Below the pieces are notes generated by a model. It was not told where the DNA came from. It ran no database searches and saw only the letters and a list, made by a program, of their open reading frames with translations. Below are positions 16,495 to 23,345 of a stretch of DNA of 64,000 nt, piece by piece (the first letter of the stretch is position 1; each line of letters begins with the position of its first letter). The stretch is taken from NCBI RefSeq assembly GCF_028553885.1, contig NZ_CP067169.1, positions 1,445,501 to 1,509,500 of the forward strand, written 5' to 3'. Both the position numbers and the translations under genes were made by a program. This DNA comes from Paracoccus aestuarii. GTDB lineage: Bacteria > Pseudomonadota > Alphaproteobacteria > Rhodobacterales > Rhodobacteraceae.

Positions 16495-17916
16495 TCAGGC
16501 CACCGCGGCCAGGTCGGTCTTGCGATCCTCGACCAAGGCGCCGTGCAGGGCGGCGATGGCGCCCGACAGGGATTCCCGTTCGATGATGAACTGGACGTCC
16601 ACGGCGCGGGGACCTTGGGTCGCGCCGATCGCCTCCAACCCCGATGCGGCCAGCGCGTTCAGACCGCGCGACAGGACCTTCAGCCCTTCCAGATCACGCC
16701 CGACCGCCGCCGCCATCGCCACTGCCCGCGACGAGACTTGGGCCGAGGGGTAGCGCTCGGTCAGGTCCTTCTCGACCCGGCGCAGGACCTTCAGGCTGCT
16801 GTCCACGTAATGGGTGATCGTGTTGGCATTCGAGACCTTGCTGACGATGCGGACCTTGTGACGGGTCAGCACCTCAAGGATCGCCGCGTCGTAGCCCTTG
16901 GCACCGACCATGTCCTGTTCGAACAGCTCCAGCGCAAAGACGTCGAGGCCCGTCACGATCTCGACCGCGGGCGAGGGGGCGGGCTGGTCGTCGATCAGCG
17001 TGCCCGGGTCATGCGGCTCGAAGGCATTGGTCACGCGCAGCGGCACGCCCGACTGACGCAGGGTCTTGGCGGCCTTGGGGTGGATCGCCTCCATCCCCAG
17101 GTTCGACAGCTGGTCGGCCACGTCGTAATTCGTGCGGCCCAGCTTGCGCACCGCGTCATGGCCCACAAGGTTCGGATCGGCCGAGGAGAGGTGGAATTCC
17201 TTGTGGATGATCGCCTCGCGCGCGCCGGTCAGGGCGGCCAGCCGCGAGAAGGTCACCTCGGAATAGCCGCGGTCGAATTCGCGCATCAACCCCTCGCGGC
17301 ACTGGGCATAGCCGGTGACGATGGGCATCTCGGTCTGCGGATCGACGCCGGACATGGCGCCGGTGATGCGTTCCTCCAGGCTGACCTCGCCCGTGTCGCG
17401 CCATCCCGACAGATCGACGAAGCGCGCCTGGATGCCCGCGCGCTGCAACATCAGCGTGGTGACGAAGGCGGAATGCGCCTCGCCCAGCCCCGACAACAGC
17501 TCGCGCGTCTGCAGCATGTGTTCCGACAGCCGGAAATGCCCATAGGAGCACAGGCGCTGCAGGTCGATCAGGCAGTTGCGCGCCCCGACCAGGCGGTCGC
17601 GGACAAAGGCGTCAGCCCGTTCCAGATCGCCCGGATGATCCAGAACGACCCGATGCGCCTCGATCATCGCGTCGCTGGCGCGGTCCAGCGCGGCCAGCCA
17701 GCCATGGTCGCCCTCGCCCGAGGCGAAGGCCGCATAGACCCCCGGCTCGCCCGATTTCTTGTGTTCGAGCAGCAGGTTGGTGATGCCGCCAAAGGCCGAG
17801 ACGACGAAGATCCGGCCATAGGGCGCCGCGGGATCGCCGATCAGCACCGTGTCGCGCAGCTCGTGGAGGCGCGACATCGAGGTGCCGCCGATCTTTTCGA
17901 CAGTATGACCCATCAT
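16495..17916 (-). CDS. ask: Aspartate kinase of the ectoine cluster (Ask_Ect)
   Basis: Phosphorylates aspartate to start the route to aspartate semialdehyde, the ectoine precursor. The 473-residue protein has the kinase opening VEKIGGTSMS, S-A-F-G-G-I-T-N, and two C-terminal ACT domains (about residues 310-460), in the divergent form typical of the ectoine-linked kinases rather than general LysC. It overlaps ectC by four bases (ATGA), the last gene of ectA-ectB-ectC-ask. A dedicated kinase is thought to escape lysine/threonine feedback; that is known for the family and not shown here. Confidence 0.93.
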   Translation of the reverse strand: MMGHTVEKIGGTSMSRLHELRDTVLIGDPAAPYGRIFVVSAFGGITNLLLEHKKSGEPGVYAAFASGEGDHGWLAALDRASDAMIEAHRVVLDHPGDLERADAFVRDRLVGARNCLIDLQRLCSYGHFRLSEHMLQTRELLSGLGEAHSAFVTTLMLQRAGIQARFVDLSGWRDTGEVSLEERITGAMSGVDPQTEMPIVTGYAQCREGLMREFDRGYSEVTFSRLAALTGAREAIIHKEFHLSSADPNLVGHDAVRKLGRTNYDVADQLSNLGMEAIHPKAAKTLRQSGVPLRVTNAFEPHDPGTLIDDQPAPSPAVEIVTGLDVFALELFEQDMVGAKGYDAAILEVLTRHKVRIVSKVSNANTITHYVDSSLKVLRRVEKDLTERYPSAQVSSRAVAMAAAVGRDLEGLKVLSRGLNALAASGLEAIGATQGPRAVDVQFIIERESLSGAIAALHGALVEDRKTDLAAVA

Positions 17917-18302
17917 GCCGTCTCGGCAGGGGCGTAGCTGCCGTCCTCCTGATGCACCTCGGTCCCGGTGACCGGCGGGTTGAAGCAGCAGGCCATGACC
18001 AAGGTCTCATCCGCGCGCAGGATGTGCTTGTCATGCAGGTTCAGCGCATACATCACGCCCGGCTTGATGGCATGGGTTTCGCCCGTGCCCAGATCGGTGA
18101 TCGAGCCCTTGCCCTGCATGCAATAGACGCTTTCGAAATGGTGCTTGTAGTGGAACTGATGTTCCGAGCCCGCCTCCAGCGTGGTGATGTGGAAGGAAAA
18201 GCCCATCCCGTCATCGGCCAGCAGCATGCGGACCGAATTCCAGCGGGCATCCGACACGGATCGGTCGGTATTCTTCAATTCGTTGAAATCGCGAACAATC
18301 AT
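17913..18302 (-). CDS. ectC: L-ectoine synthase
   Basis: EctC closes N-gamma-acetyl-diaminobutyrate to ectoine by loss of water. The 129-residue cupin has F-N-E-L-K-N-T-D-R near the start, the metal and substrate region EHQFHYKHHFESVYC and a G-V-M-Y-A-L-N-L-H-D-K-H strand, all diagnostic. It lies between ectB (three bases between stop and start) and ask (overlap ATGA). No ectD hydroxylase follows, so 5-hydroxyectoine would not be made from this locus. Confidence 0.96.
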   Translation of the reverse strand: MIVRDFNELKNTDRSVSDARWNSVRMLLADDGMGFSFHITTLEAGSEHQFHYKHHFESVYCMQGKGSITDLGTGETHAIKPGVMYALNLHDKHILRADETLVMACCFNPPVTGTEVHQEDGSYAPAETA

Positions 18303-18305
18303 GGG

Positions 18306-19601
18306 TTACTCCGCAGCAATGGTGGTGGTGGAGGTGACGGCGCGGGCGGCATCCAGCAGGATGTCGAAGCCGCGGGTCAGAACCTCGTCCGGGGTGGTCA
18401 GGGGGGCCAGGACCTTGACGACCTGATCCTCGTTCCCCGAGGTCTCGATGATCAGCCCGCCCTCGAAGGCGCGCTTGCAGATGGCCCCTGCCAGATCGCC
18501 CGTGCCCACATCGACGCCGCGCATCAACCCGCGGCCCTTCAGATAGGCGCCGGGGACCAGGGCGGCCAGTTCGGTCAGCCGGTCCTCGATCAGCGTGGCG
18601 CGGCGGGCCAGAACGGTCTCGAATGCGCCATCGGCCCAGAACTTCTCGACCGCGACGCGGGCGGTGACGAAGGCATGGGTGTTGCCCCGGAAGGTGCCGT
18701 TATGTTCGGCGGGGCCGAAGACATCATGTTCGGGGCGCACCAGCACCATGGCCAGCGGCAGGCCGAAGCCCGACACGGATTTGGCCATCGGCACCAGGTC
18801 CGGCATCACGCCCATCTCCTCGAAGGAGAAGAACTTGCCGGTCCGTCCGCAGCCCGCCTGGATGTCGTCCAGGATCAGCAGCGCGCCGTGGCGCTTGGCA
18901 ATGTCGGCGACGGCGCGGATGAAATCGGCGGATGCGGCGTTCAGGCCGCCCTCGCCCTGGACCGTCTCCATCATGATGGCGGCGGGGGCGTCGATGCCGC
19001 CCGAATTGTCCGACAGCATCTGGTCCAGCAGGGCCGCGCTGTCCAGCCCGTCGGCGTAACCGTCATAGGGGACGCGGGTGACGCCCTGCGTCTCCATCCC
19101 CGCGCCGCCGCGGTGATAGCCGTTGCCGGTCGCGGCCAGCGCGCCCATGGTCACACCGTGAAAGCCGTTGGTGAAGGCGATGACATTCGTGCGCCCGGTC
19201 GATTTGCGCGCGATCTTCATCGCGGCCTCGACGGCATTGGCGCCGGTGGGGCCGGTGAACATCACCCGGTGATCCATGCCGCGCGGCTTTAGGATATGGG
19301 CCTCGAAGGCGCGCAGGAAATCGGCCTTGGTGGTGGTGTGCAGGTCCAGACCATGCGCGATGCCGTCGCCCGCGATGTGGTCGATCAGCGCCGCCTTCAT
19401 GTCGGGGTCGTTATGGCCATAGTTCAGCGACGAGCAGCCGGCCAGAAAGTCGATATAGTCCCGACCGTCCGCGCCGCGCATGATCGAGCCGCTGGCCGAT
19501 TGGAACAGCGTCGGGATGCCGCGGCAATAGGACCGGGCCTCGCTTTCGCGGCGGGTGAAGATGCCGGTATCGGTGGTGGTCGCAGTCATGTCCTTGGGCA
19601 T
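18306..19601 (-). CDS. ectB: Diaminobutyrate-2-oxoglutarate transaminase
   Basis: EctB transfers the amino group of glutamate to aspartate semialdehyde, giving 2,4-diaminobutyrate, the first ectoine-specific step. The 431-residue class III aminotransferase shows F-T-G-P-T-G-A-N-A-V-E-A, the PLP aspartate in L-I-L-D-D-I-Q-A-G-C-G-R-T-G and the lysine in VPMAKSVSGFG. The start at 19601 follows AAAGGATATCTC; a second ATG four codons later is also possible. Second gene of ectABC-ask. Confidence 0.96.
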   Translation of the reverse strand: MPKDMTATTTDTGIFTRRESEARSYCRGIPTLFQSASGSIMRGADGRDYIDFLAGCSSLNYGHNDPDMKAALIDHIAGDGIAHGLDLHTTTKADFLRAFEAHILKPRGMDHRVMFTGPTGANAVEAAMKIARKSTGRTNVIAFTNGFHGVTMGALAATGNGYHRGGAGMETQGVTRVPYDGYADGLDSAALLDQMLSDNSGGIDAPAAIMMETVQGEGGLNAASADFIRAVADIAKRHGALLILDDIQAGCGRTGKFFSFEEMGVMPDLVPMAKSVSGFGLPLAMVLVRPEHDVFGPAEHNGTFRGNTHAFVTARVAVEKFWADGAFETVLARRATLIEDRLTELAALVPGAYLKGRGLMRGVDVGTGDLAGAICKRAFEGGLIIETSGNEDQVVKVLAPLTTPDEVLTRGFDILLDAARAVTSTTTIAAE

Positions 19602-19658
19602 GAGATATCCTTTCGCGCGATGCGCGTTATCTTTGAATGCTTCGATCTGTGAAGAGAA

Positions 19659-20195
19659 TCAGGCCGCGTGAACCCGGGGCAGGGGCTGCGGCAATTCGAT
19701 CGTCACCATGTGTTCGGTCGCGTGGCGGCCGTCGAAATGTTCGTCCCGCTTGTAATGCGGATCGTCATCCAGCGTGCCGCCCAGGCTGCGGGCCAAGCTG
19801 CGGAACAGCGCCCAAGAGGCGTCGTTGTCTCGCGTGATCGTGGTGTTCAGGTGGCGCGCCTCGGCGCATTCCGGACGGGCCAGCAGATGCGTCAGCATCC
19901 GGCGGCCCAACCCCATGCCGCGTGCGACGGGGCTGACGGCCACCTGCCACACGAAAAGCGCGTCCTGGCCCGGGATCAGGTGCCCCGAGACCCAGCCCAC
20001 GATCCGCCCCTCCAGTTCGGCCACGACGCAGGTGTCGCGGAAATGGTCGGTCTGGACCAGGTTGCAATACATCGAATTCTCGTCAAGCGGCTTGCACTGC
20101 CGCACCAGGTCCCAGATGTTGCTGCCATCGGTGGGATCGGGCTTGCGGAAGACAAGCTGGCTTGTCGTATCGATGTCTTGCATGTCGCGGGGCAT
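19659..20195 (-). CDS. ectA: Diaminobutyrate acetyltransferase
   Basis: EctA acetylates 2,4-diaminobutyrate to N-gamma-acetyl-diaminobutyrate. The 178-residue GNAT protein has LVFRKPDPTDGSNIWDLV near its start, N-S-M-Y-C-N-L, and the acetyl-CoA loop V-A-R-G-M-G-L-G-R-R-M-L. I chose the ATG at 20195 (MPRDMQ), with GAGGA 11 bases upstream. A longer frame would begin at a TTG that coincides with the predicted -35 box, so it is rejected; a start at 20183 is also possible. First gene of the ectABC-ask operon. Confidence 0.93.
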   Translation of the reverse strand: MPRDMQDIDTTSQLVFRKPDPTDGSNIWDLVRQCKPLDENSMYCNLVQTDHFRDTCVVAELEGRIVGWVSGHLIPGQDALFVWQVAVSPVARGMGLGRRMLTHLLARPECAEARHLNTTITRDNDASWALFRSLARSLGGTLDDDPHYKRDEHFDGRHATEHMVTIELPQPLPRVHAA

Positions 20196-20226
20196 GGGCT
20201 GCTGGTCCTCAGTTGCTTCGAGCGTC

Positions 20227-20255
20227 AAACTAACAAACCGGACCCCTGGTTTCAA
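20227..20255 (-). promoter_or_regulatory. Predicted ectABC-ask promoter (TTGAAA-N17-TAGTTT)
   Basis: On the minus strand TTGAAA (20255-20250), a 17-base spacer and TAGTTT (20232-20227) lie about 35 bases before the chosen ectA start. It is the best promoter candidate in the 213-base ectA-ectR gap. Ectoine operons are usually induced by salt. Confidence 0.55.
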
Positions 20256-20354
20256 CCATCGCGGCCGATTTCAGGGAGAATTCAGCCAAGTGCCGGTATC
20301 CCAAGGGTTTAATTCACGCCTGCCACACGGGCGCGTGACCGAACAGATTGGGAC

Positions 20355-20373
20355 ATCGAAGCGGTCTTTCGAT
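20355..20373 (+). promoter_or_regulatory. Inverted repeat between ectA and ectR, candidate EctR operator
   Basis: ATCGAA, seven bases, TTCGAT form a perfect inverted repeat. It lies directly upstream of a TTGTCA-N17-GCATAA promoter for ectR (20374-20402) and about 100 bases upstream of the ectA promoter. MarR-family regulators bind such palindromes, so this could be the EctR site for autoregulation. Inferred from position. Confidence 0.4.
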
Positions 20374-20408
20374 TGTCAGGACGCCCGTGGCGGTGGCATA
20401 ACGGCGTC

Positions 20409-20912
20409 ATGAGCCGCGATTCCGCCATTCCCCGCACCGATGCCGCGCTGATCGCGCTGCGCCGCATCCTGCGCGCCACCGAACAATATGAACGCGACCT
20501 GGCGCAGGCGGCGGGGCTGACCCCGGCCAAGCTGCGGGTGCTGCAGATCCTGTCGGGCGCGCCCGATCGCAGTGCGACGCCGACCCGGCTGGCCGCGCAG
20601 ATGGGGGTCAGCCAGGCGACCGTCACCGCGCTGGTCGATCAGCTGGACAAGCTGGGCCTGACGCAGCGCCAGCGATCCAGCACGGACCGCCGCCAGATGC
20701 ATGTCATCCTGACCGATCCCGGGCTGCGCGCCCTGCGCGAGGCGCCCGACGCCCTGCAGCAGCATTTCGTGACCGGCTTTCACGCCCTGCAGGACTGGGA
20801 ACAGGCGATGCTGGTGGCCAGCCTGGAACGGGTGGCCGCGATGCTGAACGCCCAGGGGATCGACGCATCCCCGATGCTGACCCTGGGCGAGCTGAACCGT
20901 CAGGCGGACTGA
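20409..20912 (+). CDS. ectR: MarR-family regulator of ectoine genes (EctR-like)
   Basis: A 167-residue winged-helix regulator. The helix-turn-helix is in T-R-L-A-A-Q-M-G-V-S-Q-A-T-V-T-A-L-V-D-Q-L, followed by the wing R-S-S-T-D-R-R-Q. A MarR gene divergent from ectABC-ask matches EctR, which represses the ectoine operon at low salt in methylotrophs and marine bacteria. The ATG at 20409 is only about seven bases after the predicted -10 box and has no ribosome site, so a leaderless mRNA is possible. Its end overlaps gnd on the other strand by 13 bases. Confidence 0.85.
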   Translation: MSRDSAIPRTDAALIALRRILRATEQYERDLAQAAGLTPAKLRVLQILSGAPDRSATPTRLAAQMGVSQATVTALVDQLDKLGLTQRQRSSTDRRQMHVILTDPGLRALREAPDALQQHFVTGFHALQDWEQAMLVASLERVAAMLNAQGIDASPMLTLGELNRQAD

Positions 20913-22300
20913 CCCCAAGGCCCGTGATGCCGGTCGGCCCCGTCCAGCCGGTCGAAGCCATGCGCCCCGAAGAAGTCGCGCTGCGCCTGGATCAGGTTGG
21001 CGGTGCCGCGCGCGGTGCGCATCATGTCGAACCAGGTCAGCCCCGATGCCAGCGCGGGCAGGGCGTGGCCCGCCGCGATGCCTTGGGACACGACCTGGCG
21101 CAGGGCGGGCAGGGATGCCTCGATCAGATCGGCGAAGAACGGGGCCAGCACCAGGTTGCGGCCCGGGTCCTGGGCCAAGGCATCGGCCATGTCGTTCAGC
21201 ATGGCCGACCGGATGATGCAGCCCGCCCGCCAGACCCGCGCGATGCCCGGCAGGTCCAGCGTCCAGCCGAACCCCTCGGAGGCGCGCGCGATCATCGTGA
21301 AGCCTTGGGCATAGCACAGGATCTTGCCCGCGATCAGCGCGCGTTCCAGCGCATCGGCATCCAGCGCGACGGGGCCGGGGGCCGCGCCGAAACGGTCCTG
21401 GCCCGCGCGCCGTTCCTCCAGCCGGGCGCTGACATTGCGCGCCATCACCGCGGCCTCGATCACCGGGATGGGGGCGGCGAGGTGCTGCGCCTCGATCGCG
21501 GTCCAGCGGCCGGTGCCCTTCTGGCCCGCCCGGTCCAGGATCACGTCGGGCATGGGCTGGCCGGTCAGCGGATCGCGCGCCGCCGTGACCTTGGCCGAGA
21601 TCTCGATCAGATAGCTGGACAGCGTGCCCTCGTTCCAGCGCGCGAAGATGTCCGAGATCGCCTGCGATTCCAGCGCCAGCCCGTCGCGCATCAGGCCATA
21701 GACCTCGGCGATCATCTGCATGTCGGCATATTCGATGCCGTTATGGACCATCTTGACGAAATGCCCCGCCCCCGCATCGCCCATCCGGGCCGCGCAGAGG
21801 GTGCCGTCATCGGCGCGGGCGGCGATGGCGGTCATCACAGGGGCCACGCGGTCCCAATCCTCGGCCCGTCCGCCGCCCATGATGGCGGGGCCGTGGCGCG
21901 CGCCCTCCTCGCCGCCGGACACGCCCATGCCCAGAAAGCGGAAGGGCAGGTCGGCCGCGTCGCGGCGGTTGGTGTCGTGGAAATCGGCATTGCCCGCGTC
22001 GATGACCAGGTCGTCGGCCTCCAGCAGCGGGGCCAGCGCCTGCAGCTGGTCGTCGACGGCTTGGCCCGCGGGGACCATCAGGATGATCGCACGGGGCCGG
22101 GCGATGGCGGCGACCAGATCCTGCAGGCTTTCGGTCGGGACGATCCGGGTGGCCAGGTCGCCCGCGGCATCGGCAAAGCGGCGGGTCACCTCGGTCGTGC
22201 GGTTCCAGACGGCGATGGGAAAGCCGTTATCGGCAATGTTCAGCGCCAGCGCCGCGCCCATGGTTCCCAATCCGATCAACCCGATCCTGGCCTGCTGCAT
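20900..22300 (-). CDS. gnd: 6-phosphogluconate dehydrogenase (decarboxylating)
   Basis: Oxidises 6-phosphogluconate to ribulose 5-phosphate, CO2 and NAD(P)H in the pentose phosphate pathway. The 466-residue protein has the Rossmann loop GLIGLGTMGAALALN at the N-terminus, the substrate motif G-M-G-V-S-G-G-E-E-G-A-R-H-G-P and the catalytic lysine region KMVHNGIEYADMQMI, all intact. NADP preference is likely from W-N-R-T after the Rossmann strand, which is typical. The 3' end overlaps ectR. It is a monocistronic gene with bioY downstream on the same strand's opposite side. Confidence 0.95.
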   Translation of the reverse strand: MQQARIGLIGLGTMGAALALNIADNGFPIAVWNRTTEVTRRFADAAGDLATRIVPTESLQDLVAAIARPRAIILMVPAGQAVDDQLQALAPLLEADDLVIDAGNADFHDTNRRDAADLPFRFLGMGVSGGEEGARHGPAIMGGGRAEDWDRVAPVMTAIAARADDGTLCAARMGDAGAGHFVKMVHNGIEYADMQMIAEVYGLMRDGLALESQAISDIFARWNEGTLSSYLIEISAKVTAARDPLTGQPMPDVILDRAGQKGTGRWTAIEAQHLAAPIPVIEAAVMARNVSARLEERRAGQDRFGAAPGPVALDADALERALIAGKILCYAQGFTMIARASEGFGWTLDLPGIARVWRAGCIIRSAMLNDMADALAQDPGRNLVLAPFFADLIEASLPALRQVVSQGIAAGHALPALASGLTWFDMMRTARGTANLIQAQRDFFGAHGFDRLDGADRHHGPWGQSA

Positions 22301-22377
22301 CGCGATCCCCTGTCATGCGAAAGACATGCGCGATGTGTAATCGAGCCCCGCCCCGCTGTCACCCGCCGAAGGCCATG

Positions 22378-22401
22378 AAAAAGGGGCCCGCGCGGGGCCC
22401 C
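22378..22401 (-). terminator. Rho-independent terminator after bioY
   Basis: GGGGCCC pairs with GGGCCCC across a five-base loop (22383-22401), and on the minus strand five T follow (22382-22378). It lies 25 bases after the bioY stop and separates bioY from gnd. Confidence 0.8.
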
Positions 22402-22426
22402 CGTTCCGGATTGCACGGGCCCGCGA

Positions 22427-22966
22427 TCAGCGGCGGGCAAAGGCCTGCAGCGCCAGCGCGCCCAAGGCGATCTTGACCATGTCGCCCAGGATGAAGGGCG
22501 CCACGCCCACCGCCAGCAGCCGGTCGGCCGGCACGAAGGCCGACAGCCAGATCAGCCCCGGCACATAGATCGCGACCGTGCCCGCCAGCATGGCCAGCGC
22601 ACGCATCCCCAGGCCGCGGCCTTGGGCCAGCCAGCCGGTGACGACCATGGCCAGCGCCATGCCGATCAGGAACCCCGTGGTCGGCCCCGCCAGATAGGCC
22701 AGCCCGATCCCGCGTTCCGGCGATCCGGCAAAGACCGGCAGGCCCGCCAGCCCCGCCGCCATATAGGCCCCCATCGCCGCCAGCCCGAGCCGCGGCCCCA
22801 GGCCCGCCGCGATGACCAGCACGGCCAGCGTCTGCAGGGTCATCGGCACGGGCCAGAAGGGCACCTGCGCCTTGGCGCCCAGGGCGATCATGGCGGCGGC
22901 GGCCAAGGTCAGGCCGGTCTTCATCGCCAGGCTGTTGCCGGCGGCATGGTTGCGGGAAAGCTGCAT
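22427..22966 (-). CDS. bioY: Biotin transporter substrate-binding subunit BioY
   Basis: BioY is the membrane S-component that binds biotin; it can work alone or with the ECF energising subunits BioM and BioN. The 179-residue protein has six hydrophobic segments, the opening A-Q-V-P-F-W-P-V-P-M-T-L-Q-T and the G-L-P-V-F-A-G and G-P-T-T-G-F-L family motifs. The ATG at 22966 has AAGGGACA upstream. No bioM or bioN lies next to it. I found no BioR palindrome in front of it. Confidence 0.93.
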   Translation of the reverse strand: MQLSRNHAAGNSLAMKTGLTLAAAAMIALGAKAQVPFWPVPMTLQTLAVLVIAAGLGPRLGLAAMGAYMAAGLAGLPVFAGSPERGIGLAYLAGPTTGFLIGMALAMVVTGWLAQGRGLGMRALAMLAGTVAIYVPGLIWLSAFVPADRLLAVGVAPFILGDMVKIALGALALQAFARR

Positions 22967-23345
22967 CCGATGTCCCTTTCGAAGAACGCGAATCACGCGC
23001 GGCCGGACCGCGCCATCAGCCTTGCATCAAGACCCCAAGCGCCGGGCCCGCACAAGCCCCCCGCCATGCCGCGCCCCGCGACCGGCCCGCCAAGCGCCCG
23101 CCCGGCCGCGGTTTTCGCCCGCCCCGTCCTGCGTCAGACCGTCGCACCCTGCGGCGCGTGCGACGCTTGACCGGCGGGCCTCGGCGCGGGGGCACTTCTT
23201 TATAGGGGCCGCGCAGGGGTCGCGGGGCGGGGCGGAATTTTTTTCTGACGCGGCGGCACCAAACCGGGCCCGGTGCGTCTGTTTTCCGCCGGGGAAGGGT
23301 GCTAAGACCCTTCGCCAACTGCATGCCGCGACAGAGGTTCGAGAC
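22967..23345. other. Intergenic region between bioY and the mrp operon
   Basis: About 380 bases without a convincing gene. It holds the divergent control regions of bioY and mrpA. TTGACC at 23168 and an isolated TTTATAGG at 23200 can be read but are badly spaced as a promoter. A run of seven T near 23239 precedes an imperfect GC hairpin (GGCACC with GGTGCG, about 23250-23275), and a second hairpin lies in the mrpA leader. Short frames here look like translations of GC-rich spacer. Confidence 0.6.
23294..23313 (+). promoter_or_regulatory. Hairpin in the mrpA leader
   Basis: GAAGGGT, a six-base loop and ACCCTTC make a perfect seven-base-pair hairpin 32 bases before the mrpA start. It is not followed by T residues, so it is probably a leader structure and not a terminator. 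Role unknown. Confidence 0.35.

Noticed and set aside
16138..17937. A 599-residue plus-strand frame antisense to ask
   Set aside because: Antisense to a gene with complete aspartate kinase motifs; it also runs through the PepSY gene in another phase.
20196..20255. N-terminal extension of EctA to a TTG at 20255
   Set aside because: The TTG coincides with the predicted -35 box and the extra residues do not resemble EctA; the ATG at 20195 gives the usual length.
22967..23345. A long upstream extension of MrpA (about 178 residues)
   Set aside because: The frame stays open only by high GC; it crosses the divergent bioY start and has no membrane segments or similarity. The ATG at 23346 fits the family.
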